Notes under the pieces: generated by a model
Seen by the model: only the letters and a program-made list of their open reading frames with translations
The model's database searches: none
What the model was told of the DNA's origin: nothing
Program-made: the position numbers and the translations under genes
Assembly: GCA_021780695.1 (NCBI GenBank)
Contig: JAJXYD010000021.1
Location: forward strand, 1-64,000
DNA length: 64,000 bases
Direction of reading: 5' to 3'
Source: Deltaproteobacteria bacterium
GTDB taxonomy: Bacteria > Desulfobacterota > Syntrophobacteria > Syntrophobacterales > Syntrophobacteraceae
Shown here: positions 8,065-17,023 of the stretch, piece after piece
How positions within the stretch are numbered: position 1 is the first letter of the stretch
Layout of the letters: each line of letters begins with the position of its first letter

Positions 8065-9957
8065 ATGCTCGATCTGGTAAGAAGACATTCGAGGTCCTGG
8101 GCTGCAAAGGCAATTCTCATAGCTCTCATCATAGTTTTCATCGGATGGGGCGGATATCTCTACCAGAGCCGTCACGCTAACGACGTGGCTTCTGTGGGCG
8201 ACCACTACATCACTATGCAAGAGTACCGCTCGGCCTATGAAAACATGGTCCGGGCCATCCGCCACCAGTTTGGCGGTTCTGTGCCTCAAAAGCTCATGGA
8301 GGCCCTCGACATCAAAAAACAGGCGCTGGACTCCCTTGTTCGTCGCTACCTGGTTGTTAGAGGCGCTCGAGAGCTTGGCCTCCAGGCTACCCCTGAGGAG
8401 GTGAGAGCCGCTATATTGAAGATTCCCGCCTTTCAAAACGACGGTGGAAAGTTCGATATGAGGCGCTACCGGGCTATTTTGTTTCAGCACCGAATGACGC
8501 CTGAGACTTTTGAAAAGGAAATGGCCGATGATCTGACCATGTCCAAGGTCCAGGTTTTTATTATGGGCCAGGCGATTGTCACCCAAAGTGAAATTCTTGC
8601 TTCTTATCATTTCGACAATGACCAGATAAAACTGGCTTACACCCTTTTTGATCCCTCCACCTTGGAAAACAGCGTAAAACCGGATGCCCCAGCCCTCCAG
8701 GCGTACTATAAGAAACATCAAAATCAATACATGGATCCGGAAAAGCGTCAAATAACCTATGTTCTTTTAAATGTTTCCGACCTGGAAAAAGATATTAATC
8801 CTACCGAGGCCCAGATCAAAGAATATTACGACGACAATACGGCCGAGTTTGCCGGTGAAAAGCAGGTGAGCGCGCGCCGCATCCTTTTGAGCCTTCCCCC
8901 CGGAGCTTCGGCCGCCCAAATCAGGGAGGCCAACGCGCAGGCGGCAAAGATCCTCGCTCAGATCAAGAAAGGAAAGGATTTTGCCCTCCTTGCCCAAAAG
9001 TATTCCCAGGACAAGGCGAGCGCAAAAAAAGGAGGGGATTTGGGGTTTTTTTCCTATAAACAAATGTCGCCGGCTTTTTCCAGCGCGGCTTTCGCCCTCA
9101 AACCCGGGCAAGTTAGCCCAATCGTGCGCACTCCTTCCGGGTTAAACATTATTAAGGTCGAGCAGGTGAAAAAGGCTGGGACCGCTCCCCTCGATGCGGT
9201 AAAAAATGTAATAATAAAGGACATCAAAGTTCAGAAAGCCCGCGATCTTGCCTATAAGAAGGCCCAGCATCTCAGAGATCTTGCCTATGCAAGACAGGAT
9301 TTGGCTAAGGCAGCGCTTGAACTTAAAATGAGGGCCTCCGATCCGGTTTGGATTAGCCTAAACCAGCCCCCGGTTGCTCCGCTTACCAAGCCGATTGTAC
9401 AAAAACTCTTCGGACTGGCCCAGGGCGATGTCAGCGACATGCTCGATATTTCCGGAGGCTACATGGTGGCCCAGGTAAAAGCTGTAAAATCTCCCCAACC
9501 GGCTCCTTTTGCCCAGGTTCAAGACAAGGTCTTAAAGGATTGCCGCATGGCGCAGGCAAATAAACTTGCGCTAAAGCAGGCAACAGCTCTTCTCCTGAGC
9601 GCGAGGGCTAAAAATAGCCTTGAGGCCGCCGCCAAAGCCGCCAATGTGACTGTCCTGCAGAGCGCATACTTTTCCAGAAAGGTTCCTGATAAAGATCTTA
9701 AACTGCTTCAGGGTACAAACCTTGACAGCGTTTTAATGCTCGGACCGTCCGCCCCTTTTCCGCAACAGCCGATCCAAATGGGTTCAAGCTACATGGTATG
9801 TCGGTTCGAGAGCCAAAAGGTTGCACCCGCTCCTTCGCAAAAACAAATTGCCCAAATCTCCCAGAGGATTTTGCGGCAGAAACGCAATGTGGTCTGGAGC
9901 ACATGGCTTGCCCAGTTAGCAAAAACGACTAAAGTTAAATATTTGACCAGTAATTAG
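8065..9957 (+). CDS. ppiD: PpiD/SurA-type periplasmic peptidyl-prolyl isomerase
   Basis: PpiD is an inner-membrane-anchored periplasmic chaperone that helps outer-membrane and secreted proteins leave the Sec channel. This 630-residue copy has the characteristic start (MLDLVRRHSRSW, then a membrane helix about 15-32). A SurA-like N-terminal chaperone domain follows, then a parvulin domain (about 268-365, with ARRILL, FALLAQKYSQD, GGDLGFF, FALKPGQVSP) and a long C-terminal chaperone part. Domain order and length match the family. A terminator follows at 9990. Confidence 0.93.
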   Translation: MLDLVRRHSRSWAAKAILIALIIVFIGWGGYLYQSRHANDVASVGDHYITMQEYRSAYENMVRAIRHQFGGSVPQKLMEALDIKKQALDSLVRRYLVVRGARELGLQATPEEVRAAILKIPAFQNDGGKFDMRRYRAILFQHRMTPETFEKEMADDLTMSKVQVFIMGQAIVTQSEILASYHFDNDQIKLAYTLFDPSTLENSVKPDAPALQAYYKKHQNQYMDPEKRQITYVLLNVSDLEKDINPTEAQIKEYYDDNTAEFAGEKQVSARRILLSLPPGASAAQIREANAQAAKILAQIKKGKDFALLAQKYSQDKASAKKGGDLGFFSYKQMSPAFSSAAFALKPGQVSPIVRTPSGLNIIKVEQVKKAGTAPLDAVKNVIIKDIKVQKARDLAYKKAQHLRDLAYARQDLAKAALELKMRASDPVWISLNQPPVAPLTKPIVQKLFGLAQGDVSDMLDISGGYMVAQVKAVKSPQPAPFAQVQDKVLKDCRMAQANKLALKQATALLLSARAKNSLEAAAKAANVTVLQSAYFSRKVPDKDLKLLQGTNLDSVLMLGPSAPFPQQPIQMGSSYMVCRFESQKVAPAPSQKQIAQISQRILRQKRNVVWSTWLAQLAKTTKVKYLTSN

Positions 9958-9989
9958 CTTTAATTTTAGTTTGCTCCTCTGCTAAGCCT

Positions 9990-10017
9990 GCCCCGGAGGG
10001 TTATAGCCGGGGCTTTT
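9990..10017 (+). terminator. Rho-independent terminator of ppiD
   Basis: GCCCCGG (9990-9996) and CCGGGGC (10007-10013) form a 7-bp GC stem with a 10-base loop, followed by TTTT. Confidence 0.8.
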
Positions 10018-10046
10018 CGCAGGGGAGCCTTCCTTGTAGTCTTTAT

Positions 10047-10086
10047 CCCACCGAAGTGGGGAAAGCTTCGAGGCCATCACGGTGGG
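10047..10086 (+). promoter_or_regulatory. Mutually exclusive hairpins in the PilZ-motAB leader
   Basis: CCCAC at 10047 can pair locally with GTGGG at 10056 across a CGAA tetraloop. Alternatively CCCACCG (10047-10053) can pair with CGGTGGG (10080-10086). A second partial inverted repeat, GGAATAC/GTATATTCC, follows. The arrangement resembles a switching leader, but no known riboswitch consensus was recognised and it may be chance. Confidence 0.3.
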
Positions 10087-10131
10087 GAATACAAAGTATA
10101 TTCCGGTTGATCTTTTCTCTCTCACAAATCA

Positions 10132-10887
10132 ATGGTTTTGAAATTATCGGGTTTGACTGTGGGAAGTTTCCGCATCGACGCCGCTGATCGTTTCACTTTT
10201 TTCTCATGCCCAATCCCAAAAGATCCGATTTTCCAATTGAAGGGTGATGTCGCGGACGTGCTCTGTCAAGCCGTTTGGGACTTGAAGCCCCGCTTCCAAC
10301 TGTATCCAAACTTGGAGGTTTTTTCTAAAATGGATTGTTTCAAGGATTTCGAGGACGATAGGGAGTTTCTCTCTCTGAGGGAATACGCCAGGGTGACAGG
10401 GTATTTGCCGATAAGTATCCGTGCCGTTACGGAAGCCGAAAAGCTTTCTCTGGTCTCAAGAATGGTCTTGGAATCCGTTTGCGTTGAGACCCAGCCTCTT
10501 CCTGAGATCGAGGACGAGGCTCTTTCGTCCTTTCTTAAAATTCTAAACTCCAAGCTCGATTCCATCATCAGGATACTTTCCGGTGAATCCTGCGGTAAAG
10601 GGTTGGACATGGCCAAAGTAAATATTAGCGATGGAGGTCTTAGGATCCATGCCCCCGACAGTTATGAACGAAATTCCGATGTGGAAGTCAAGCTTATGGT
10701 GCCGACCGCACCTTCGATGGTCTTCTACATTTACGGAAAGGTCGTCAGTTGCGAACCGGCCGGTGATATGAGCGAGCTTTGCATTGAATTTACCGATATA
10801 GACAACGACATTCGCGAACATATTGCAAAATATGTCTTTCACAAGCAACGTGAGCTAATAAGAAAAAAAAGGAGCCGTACACCCTAA
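10132..10887 (+). CDS. PilZ-domain protein preceding motAB
   Basis: The C-terminal part (about 160-240) looks like a PilZ fold: NISDGGLRIHAP matches the (D/N)xSxxG element, followed by strands and the basic helix FHKQRELIRKKR. The upstream RxxxR motif that contacts cyclic-di-GMP in canonical PilZ domains is not obvious, so binding is uncertain. The first ~155 residues show no domain I recognise. The stop overlaps the motA start by one base (TAATG). That context suggests a YcgR-like modulator of the flagellar stator. No clear Shine-Dalgarno precedes ATG 10132, so the start may lie elsewhere. Confidence 0.65.
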   Translation: MVLKLSGLTVGSFRIDAADRFTFFSCPIPKDPIFQLKGDVADVLCQAVWDLKPRFQLYPNLEVFSKMDCFKDFEDDREFLSLREYARVTGYLPISIRAVTEAEKLSLVSRMVLESVCVETQPLPEIEDEALSSFLKILNSKLDSIIRILSGESCGKGLDMAKVNISDGGLRIHAPDSYERNSDVEVKLMVPTAPSMVFYIYGKVVSCEPAGDMSELCIEFTDIDNDIREHIAKYVFHKQRELIRKKRSRTP

Positions 10888-11747
10888 TGTTCGTTATTAT
10901 CGGAATAGTAATAGTTTTGGGTGGGGTTCTGGGCGGGTATCTGGGTGAGAATGGCAATATCAGTCTTCTTATTCAACCTCACGAATACATCATCATTTTC
11001 GGAGCCGCTCTGGGCGGATTTGTCATCGCATCGCCTCTGAAGGTGATAAAGGCCGTCCAGGCAGGTTTTGTCCGGATGTTTAAGAGCCGTGCCTATTCCA
11101 AAAAAGATTACCTCGATGCCCTGTTACTGTTGAGTGATATATTCTACAAAATTAGAAAAGAGGGCCTGGTTTCCATTGAAGCCGATCTCGATGGTCCGGA
11201 AAAAAGCCCGATCTTTAAAAATCATCTCTCCTTTATCAAAAATCATCACGCACTGGCTTTTCTTACCGATACCTTGCGCACTCTTACCATAACGGATATA
11301 GAAGCCCATGAAATGGGCGAACTTCTCGACTATGAAATTGAGGCCCATTACGAGGAAGCTCTGATTCCGTCCAAAAGCATCGCCAATGTCGCTGATGCCC
11401 TTCCGGGGTTGGGCATTGTGGCTGCCGTTCTGGGGATCGTGCTGACGATGAAAAAAATCGACGCCCCTCCCGCCGTGCTGGGTGGATGCATCGGCGCTGC
11501 CCTGGTTGGCACCTTTACGGGCGTTCTTATGTGCTATGGTTTCGTTGGGCCGATGGCCAAAAATCTGGAAAACATCGCAAACGAGGACAAGGAATTTCTA
11601 ACGGTCATAAAAGCCGGTCTTCTCTCCTTTATGAGCACCCCTTCTCCGCAGGTGGCCATAGAGTTTGCTAGAAGAGTCGTTCCCGAAGAACTTCGGCCCA
11701 CCTTTTTGGAACTTGAAAATATGGTCAAACAGTCTAGGAAAAAATGA
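10887..11747 (+). CDS. motA: Flagellar stator protein MotA
   Basis: MotA forms the proton-conducting stator ring with MotB and drives flagellar rotation. The 286-residue product has the expected four membrane helices: two at the N-terminus (3-20 and 33-50) and two near residues 165-220 (ALPGLGIVAAVLGIV and GTFTGVLMCYGF). A large charged cytoplasmic loop (about 65-160) lies between them. The region PSKSIANVADALPGLGIVAAVLG matches the conserved MotA proline-loop segment. It overlaps the PilZ gene stop by one base and is followed one base later by motB. Confidence 0.92.
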   Translation: MFVIIGIVIVLGGVLGGYLGENGNISLLIQPHEYIIIFGAALGGFVIASPLKVIKAVQAGFVRMFKSRAYSKKDYLDALLLLSDIFYKIRKEGLVSIEADLDGPEKSPIFKNHLSFIKNHHALAFLTDTLRTLTITDIEAHEMGELLDYEIEAHYEEALIPSKSIANVADALPGLGIVAAVLGIVLTMKKIDAPPAVLGGCIGAALVGTFTGVLMCYGFVGPMAKNLENIANEDKEFLTVIKAGLLSFMSTPSPQVAIEFARRVVPEELRPTFLELENMVKQSRKK

Positions 11748-11748
11748 G

Positions 11749-12561
11749 ATGGATGAGGGCAAATCGAAAAAAATCATAATAAAAAGAGTCAAAAAAAGTC
11801 ATGGGGGAGCTCATGGCGGAAGCTGGAAAGTGGCGTATGCCGACTTTGTAACTGCCATGATGGCCTTCTTTCTGCTTATGTGGCTGCTCAATATGACCTC
11901 TCAGGAAAAAAGGGCCGTTCTGGCGCTGTACTTCAGAAATTTTAGCCTTTTTACCAAGGGCGGTACTTCCTTCATGTACAAAGGCGGGCCCAGGCCTGTT
12001 GGCTCCTCTTTTGGCAACGACGTCGTCGTCGACAAGGGCAACGACAAAGGCGGTGTCACAAACGACGATATGGCCAAGCGCCTTATGACCGGCATCATCC
12101 AGGGGGGACCGGTCGCGGTGGCCCAAAAGCACGTCTTTATACAAGAAAGCCGGGAGGGTATTAGGATTCAGATAGTTGATACCGCAAAAACGCCGATCTT
12201 CCCACCGGGAAGTGCTGAAATCACGGATTTGGGCAAACAAATCATCAAATCCGTTGCTAACATTATTATTAATTTCCCCAATAAAATTGCGGTGGAGGGC
12301 CACACTGACTCAAGCCCTTCGGGGGCCGGCCAGATGTCTAACTGGGATCTCTCGGTTGCCAGGGCTCTTTCGGCCAAGCGGGTGCTCGAAGCAGACGGTA
12401 TAAATCCCATAAGGATTTGCAGAGTCGTCGGTTATGCCGATCGTATGCCCATTTTCCCCATTGATGACCCTAGAAATCGGCGAATCAGCATACTCTTCTG
12501 TGCGGGAAAGACCCAAAAGCCTCCCGAAAATCTCAAATGGCTCCTAAAACCCCCTGAGTAG
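11749..12561 (+). CDS. motB: Flagellar stator protein MotB
   Basis: MotB anchors the stator to peptidoglycan. This 270-residue copy has a basic N-terminal tail (KKIIIKRVKKSHG) and one membrane helix, VAYADFVTAMMAFFLLMWLL, whose Asp is the conserved proton carrier. Its C-terminal OmpA-like peptidoglycan domain includes VEGHTDSSPSG, NWDLSVARA and VVGYADRMP. The ATG at 11749 follows the motA TGA by one base; an upstream in-frame start at 11665 lies inside motA and is not needed. The gene converges on an M20 peptidase 4 bases away. Confidence 0.93.
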   Translation: MDEGKSKKIIIKRVKKSHGGAHGGSWKVAYADFVTAMMAFFLLMWLLNMTSQEKRAVLALYFRNFSLFTKGGTSFMYKGGPRPVGSSFGNDVVVDKGNDKGGVTNDDMAKRLMTGIIQGGPVAVAQKHVFIQESREGIRIQIVDTAKTPIFPPGSAEITDLGKQIIKSVANIIINFPNKIAVEGHTDSSPSGAGQMSNWDLSVARALSAKRVLEADGINPIRICRVVGYADRMPIFPIDDPRNRRISILFCAGKTQKPPENLKWLLKPPE

Positions 12562-12565
12562 TCTG

Positions 12566-13936
12566 CTATTTGCTCATTTCATAAAACAGTGCTGCCGCGG
12601 ACCTTATCCCACGGGCAAAATCTTCGAGGTTGAAGCGTTCGTTTGGGGAGTGAGGGCCATCATCGGGGCTTCCCCAACCCAGCAAGAGTATATTCTCCTG
12701 GTTGAGATGTTTTCTGAACAGGTTTACCACGGGAATGGAGCCGCCTTCTCTTTTGAACCTGGGCCTTTGCCCAAACCCGGCCTCTATCGCTTTTTCAGCG
12801 GCCAGCATGCTGGGGGTGTTTCTGTTTACTACAACAGGCTCCGCATGATGAAGACCTGAAAATTCAATGCTTACTCCCGGAGGGCATAGGCCTTTGACAT
12901 ACCGGGTGAACAGGGCCTCGATCTTTTGTGGGGTCTGGTTTGGAACCAACCGCATGCTCACTTTGGCCCCCGCTTTGGCCGGAATTATCGTCTTTGCCCC
13001 CTCCCCGGAAAAGCCGCCCCAAATTCCGTTTATATCCAATGTCGGCCTCGCGCTGCTGCGTTCGACCAGCGAATAGCCGGGTTCGCCCGTGAACTCGCTG
13101 ACCCCCAGATAATTTTTCAGAGCCTCCACATCAAGAGGTGAGTCGGCCATTTCTTCCCTTTCCCACTGCTCTAAGCCGATAACCTCATCATAAAAGCCGG
13201 GGATTGCGACCGTGTCATCGGGGTTCTTTAGCCTTTGCAGGATGTTTGAGAGCACCTGCGCGGGATTATGAACGATCCCTCCAAACCCGCCGGAGTGAAG
13301 ATCAAACCGCGGTCCCCTGATATCTATCTGTAGATAGCAAAGGCCTCGAAGGCCGTAAGTTATTGCTGGAATTTGGTGGGCGAGTTGGGCGCCATCCGAG
13401 ATTGCCACGGCGTCGGCCCTTAGTTCTTCTCTGTGTTCGATTAGAAATCTTTCGAGGTTTGGGCTGCCGATTTCCTCCTCGCCTTCGACCAAAACGATAA
13501 TGTTGATCGGAAGCTTTCCCGAAACCTCCAGCACCGATTCGATTGCCTTTATATAGGTAAACAACTGGCCTTTATCGTCGGTTGCCCCCCTGGCGTATAT
13601 AAAGCCTTGCCGTATATCTGGTGAAAATGGCGGGGTTTGCCATTCCTCCAACGGATCTGGGGGTTGTACGTCATAGTGGCCGTAGATAAGCAAAACCGGC
13701 GCACCTGAAACCTCCGGGGAGCGCGCCAGTACGACCGGATGGCGCTGCGTCGGGTAGAGCTTGCCGCTCATGCCGCACCTTTTGAGTTGATCCAGCACCC
13801 ACTGGGCGGCGTTTAAAACGTCCCCGGTATGTTCGCTAAGGGTGCTGACGCTGGGAATGGATAGAAACTGGATCAGTTCTTGCGTAAAGGCCTGCATGTG
13901 ATCTTGTGTGAATGAAAATATCCGATCCCGCGGCAT
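12566..13936 (-). CDS. M20-family dipeptidase/peptidase
   Basis: A 456-residue zinc metallopeptidase of the M20 (ArgE/DapE/CNDP) family. Metal and catalytic motifs are visible: LLIYGHYDVQPPDP (His ligand and Asp), ARGATDDKGQ, LVEGEEEIGS (catalytic Glu pair) and HSGGFGG before the dimerisation domain. It most resembles cytosolic dipeptidases annotated as dipeptidase PepV-like or CNDP-like. Substrate is not predictable. ATG 13936 has AAGGAG 6-7 bases before it; the frame extends to 14068 without support. Divergent from the FemAB-like gene. Confidence 0.9.
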   Translation of the reverse strand: MPRDRIFSFTQDHMQAFTQELIQFLSIPSVSTLSEHTGDVLNAAQWVLDQLKRCGMSGKLYPTQRHPVVLARSPEVSGAPVLLIYGHYDVQPPDPLEEWQTPPFSPDIRQGFIYARGATDDKGQLFTYIKAIESVLEVSGKLPINIIVLVEGEEEIGSPNLERFLIEHREELRADAVAISDGAQLAHQIPAITYGLRGLCYLQIDIRGPRFDLHSGGFGGIVHNPAQVLSNILQRLKNPDDTVAIPGFYDEVIGLEQWEREEMADSPLDVEALKNYLGVSEFTGEPGYSLVERSSARPTLDINGIWGGFSGEGAKTIIPAKAGAKVSMRLVPNQTPQKIEALFTRYVKGLCPPGVSIEFSGLHHAEPVVVNRNTPSMLAAEKAIEAGFGQRPRFKREGGSIPVVNLFRKHLNQENILLLGWGSPDDGPHSPNERFNLEDFARGIRSAAALFYEMSK

Positions 13937-14077
13937 ACTCCATCTCCTTCTGATTCCGGGTCCGCATTCAAAGTAATACCGTCTATATCTTGGCCCAATC
14001 TTGATCCCAACCTCTTCTAAGTTGTGATACAATATAAAGTGGTTAATAAAATAGTATAGGAGAAGCAATCCTGCCAG

Positions 14078-15193
14078 ATGGAAATAGTGGAAAAAGTATT
14101 ATCGCAAATCGAGGATTTCGACCTCCAGCAGTGGAATGCCTTGGCCGTTGATTCCGTGCCCATGCTCGAATATGAATATCTGCATGCGCTTGAAAAATCC
14201 GGGGCGGTTTGCGCGGCCGGTGGCTACAAACCCGCACACCTTGGCCTTTACCACAATTCGTCCCTCGTGGCCCTTGCTCCGCTCTATCTGCGAGACCGTG
14301 CCTTCGTGGAGTTTGGAGATGGGGGAATGCTCGAATTCTTATCCGAAATTACCGGCCTTCCTTTCGGTTCGGGTCTGGTCGGAAGCATTCCCTTTACTCC
14401 CGTGCCCGGATACGATTTCCTCCTTGCTCCGGGCCTTGACCGGATTGCCATTTTTGAATCCATTTTAAAAAAAATCGATGCAATTTCAATGGAGCGTGCT
14501 CTTTCGACTAGCCGCTTTTATTTCGTCTCCCCCACCTCTTCTCTTAACCGTATTCTGACCCAACACGGATACATCAGGCTTAGCACCCCGCATCTGGTCT
14601 GGGCTAACCGTGGGTATCGCACTTTTGAGGATTTCCTGCTCTCCTTTAAATCCGCTCGAAGAACCAAGATTAGGCGTGAATATCGCTCCATTCGCGATCA
14701 GGGCATAGAGTTGAGTATGCTAGAGGGCCTAAATGCCTCTCCCTCTGTCTATAATGACCTCTATCTGGTCTACCGGCGTACCTGGGCAAAATATATGGGC
14801 TCCGGGATAAAACCCTTTCTCAATGAAGCCTTTTTTCGCCTGCTGGGTGAAAATTTCGGGCGAAGGTGTACTTTTTGTGTGGCTAAAACGGCAGAGGAAA
14901 AAGTCGGAATGGCCCTTTTCTTCACCAAGGCGCAACGGCTCTACGGAAGATACTGGGGGGCTTTCCGTGAGGTGCCCTTTCTGCACTTTGCCACCTGCTA
15001 CTATCACCCGATATCCTTTGCAATCGAAAACGGATTGCAGACCTTCGACCCGGGTTTTGGCGGTGAGCACAAGACCATTCGGGGGTTTGAAGAATCCTCA
15101 GCGGTTCACTACATTAAATTCTATGATGACAATCAGCGACGCCTTGCTTTCGCTGTGTTGGAGCAAATTCGAAACCGGCAATCTTCCAAATAG
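14078..15193 (+). CDS. FemAB-like GNAT acyltransferase (peptidogalycan-type)
   Basis: The 371-residue protein resembles the peptidogalycan-biosynthesis/DUF482 branch of the GNAT superfamily. It has an N-terminal WNALAVDS..MLEYEYLHALEKSGA motif, APLYLRD, then FKSARRTKIRREYR, a TWAKYMGSGIKPFLNEAFF block and a C-terminal FDPGFGGEHKTIRGFEES. Members are thought to transfer acyl or aminoacyl groups to cell-envelope or lipid acceptors; no substrate is established. GGAG lies 16 bases before ATG 14078, rather far, so the exact start is uncertain. It is followed by an oxidoreductase after 80 bases. Confidence 0.75.
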   Translation: MEIVEKVLSQIEDFDLQQWNALAVDSVPMLEYEYLHALEKSGAVCAAGGYKPAHLGLYHNSSLVALAPLYLRDRAFVEFGDGGMLEFLSEITGLPFGSGLVGSIPFTPVPGYDFLLAPGLDRIAIFESILKKIDAISMERALSTSRFYFVSPTSSLNRILTQHGYIRLSTPHLVWANRGYRTFEDFLLSFKSARRTKIRREYRSIRDQGIELSMLEGLNASPSVYNDLYLVYRRTWAKYMGSGIKPFLNEAFFRLLGENFGRRCTFCVAKTAEEKVGMALFFTKAQRLYGRYWGAFREVPFLHFATCYYHPISFAIENGLQTFDPGFGGEHKTIRGFEESSAVHYIKFYDDNQRRLAFAVLEQIRNRQSSK

Positions 15194-15273
15194 TTAAAAC
15201 GGCCGCATCTTTTGGCTTGGGCTTTGCGGAAAAAAGCCTTGGCCGTTTTCGTGGCTGCAAGGACAGGAAAAAT

Positions 15274-16956
15274 ATGAAGTCCGGAAAACGTGTCATTATT
15301 ATCGGTGGTGTTGCCGGTGGGGCCTCTTGTGCCACAAGGGCAAGGAGACTTTCTGAAGACTCCGAGATCATTATGATCGAAAAAGGTCCCTACGTCTCCT
15401 TTGCCAATTGCGGTCTTCCCTATCACGTGGGAAAAGTAATCCGGCGGGAAGAAGCCCTCCTTGTGGCAAACCCGGTCCTGTTCAAAAACCGCTTCAATAT
15501 CGACGTGCGGCTAAATTCCGAGGCCACCTCTATCGATAGGCAAAACTGCGAGGTCGAAATCCTTGAGGTCCAAACAGGAAGAAGATATCGCGAAAAATAC
15601 GACGCCCTTGTCCTCTCTCCCGGCGCCAGGCCCGTAATGCCCCCGGTTTCCGGCGTTGAACTGCCTGGAATCTTTACCCTGAGAAGCATTCCCGACACCA
15701 GGCAGGTCAGGGACTGGATAGAAAAATTCAAGGCCAGGCGGGCGATGGTGGTGGGCGGGGGCTTCATAGGCCTGGAAATGGCTGAAAACCTCGTAAGGCT
15801 TGGAATCGAGGTGAGTCTTGTTGAAATGCAGCAGCAGGTCATGCCCCCAATGGATGCCGAGATGATCGGCCCGGTTCATGAGGAGCTTAGGAGAAACAAC
15901 GTTTCACTGCGTCTTGGAGACGCTGTTGCCTCTTTCGAGTCGGTGGGCGAGGGTTGCCTCCGTGTAACGATGAAATCGGGCGATACGGAAACGGTCGATA
16001 TGGTGATTGTCGCTGTCGGCGTTCGGCCCGAGACTAAACTTGCCCGTGACTGTGGCCTGGATATAGGAGAGCTTGGCGGTATCAGGGTCGACGACCGGAT
16101 GAGGACTAACGATCCCAAGATCTGGGCCGTGGGCGATGCCGTTGAGGTTAAAGATTTTGTTACCGGCAAGTGGACCTTTGTGCCGCTTGCCGGTCCTGCC
16201 AACCGCCAGGGACGCATTGCTGCCGATGTCATTTTTGGAAAAGCCATGACCTTCAGGGGTGTCCAGGGTTCCATGGTTTGTGCCGTGTTCGACCTCCGGA
16301 TCGCCTCAACCGGTTCGAGTGAAAAAGCCCTGAAAAGAGCAGGGCTTTGGGATCAATGTGAGAAAGTCTACCTGCACCCCGCAAACCATGCGACTTATTT
16401 CCCCGGCGCAAAGCCAATGAGTTTGAAACTGATCTTTTCCAAAACCGATGGCCGGGTGCTGGGTGCTCAGGCCGTTGGCCAGGAGGGGGTGGAAAAGCGT
16501 ATCGACATTATAGCCATGACGATCCAGAAAAACGGTTCCGTCTTCGATCTCGAAGAGGCCGAATTGTGCTACGCCCCTCAGTTTGGCTCGGCCAAGGACC
16601 CGGTCAATATGGCTGGAATGATCGCGGCCAATATACTCCGGGGCGATGCTCGCATCTCTCAGTGGGAAGAGCTCGAAAATTCCAGTGCCTTTATCCTTGA
16701 CGTTCGCGATCCATCCGAATTCAAAAAAGGACACCTCGATACGGCGGTAAACATTCCTTTAAACGAACTGCGCTCCAGGCTCGATGAACTGCCCAAAGAC
16801 CGCGAGATCCTGGCTTATTGCGCGGTCGGGCAAAGGTCCTACTACGCAGCAAGACTTCTGTCCCAGAATCTCTTTGACGTTAAGAGCCTTAGCGGAGGCT
16901 ATAAGACTCTCAGTGCCCAAAACGGTACATCCGCCCCTGCGAAAACCGGGCACTGA
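15274..16956 (+). CDS. CoA-disulfide-reductase-like flavoprotein fused to rhodanese
   Basis: This 560-residue enzyme joins a pyridine-nucleotide disulfide oxidoreductase to a C-terminal rhodanese domain. The FAD motif GGVAGGAS lies at 11-18. Cys46 in FANCGLPYHVG is the single active cysteine of CoA-disulfide reductases and NADH-dependent persulfide reductases. A second GGGFIGLEMAEN NAD(P) motif follows, and the rhodanese catalytic loop CAVGQRS has Cys at 516. Such fusions reduce CoA disulfide, CoA-persulfide or polysulfide. Start at 15274 has AGGA upstream. In an anaerobe a sulfur-reduction or redox-defence role is likely, but not shown. Confidence 0.88.
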   Translation: MKSGKRVIIIGGVAGGASCATRARRLSEDSEIIMIEKGPYVSFANCGLPYHVGKVIRREEALLVANPVLFKNRFNIDVRLNSEATSIDRQNCEVEILEVQTGRRYREKYDALVLSPGARPVMPPVSGVELPGIFTLRSIPDTRQVRDWIEKFKARRAMVVGGGFIGLEMAENLVRLGIEVSLVEMQQQVMPPMDAEMIGPVHEELRRNNVSLRLGDAVASFESVGEGCLRVTMKSGDTETVDMVIVAVGVRPETKLARDCGLDIGELGGIRVDDRMRTNDPKIWAVGDAVEVKDFVTGKWTFVPLAGPANRQGRIAADVIFGKAMTFRGVQGSMVCAVFDLRIASTGSSEKALKRAGLWDQCEKVYLHPANHATYFPGAKPMSLKLIFSKTDGRVLGAQAVGQEGVEKRIDIIAMTIQKNGSVFDLEEAELCYAPQFGSAKDPVNMAGMIAANILRGDARISQWEELENSSAFILDVRDPSEFKKGHLDTAVNIPLNELRSRLDELPKDREILAYCAVGQRSYYAARLLSQNLFDVKSLSGGYKTLSAQNGTSAPAKTGH

Positions 16957-17023
16957 TTGGTTTGCCCTTGTACCCAACCGGTGGGTAACTGTGAAGAGCC
17001 CTTCCCGGCACCCCCCCCAATTT

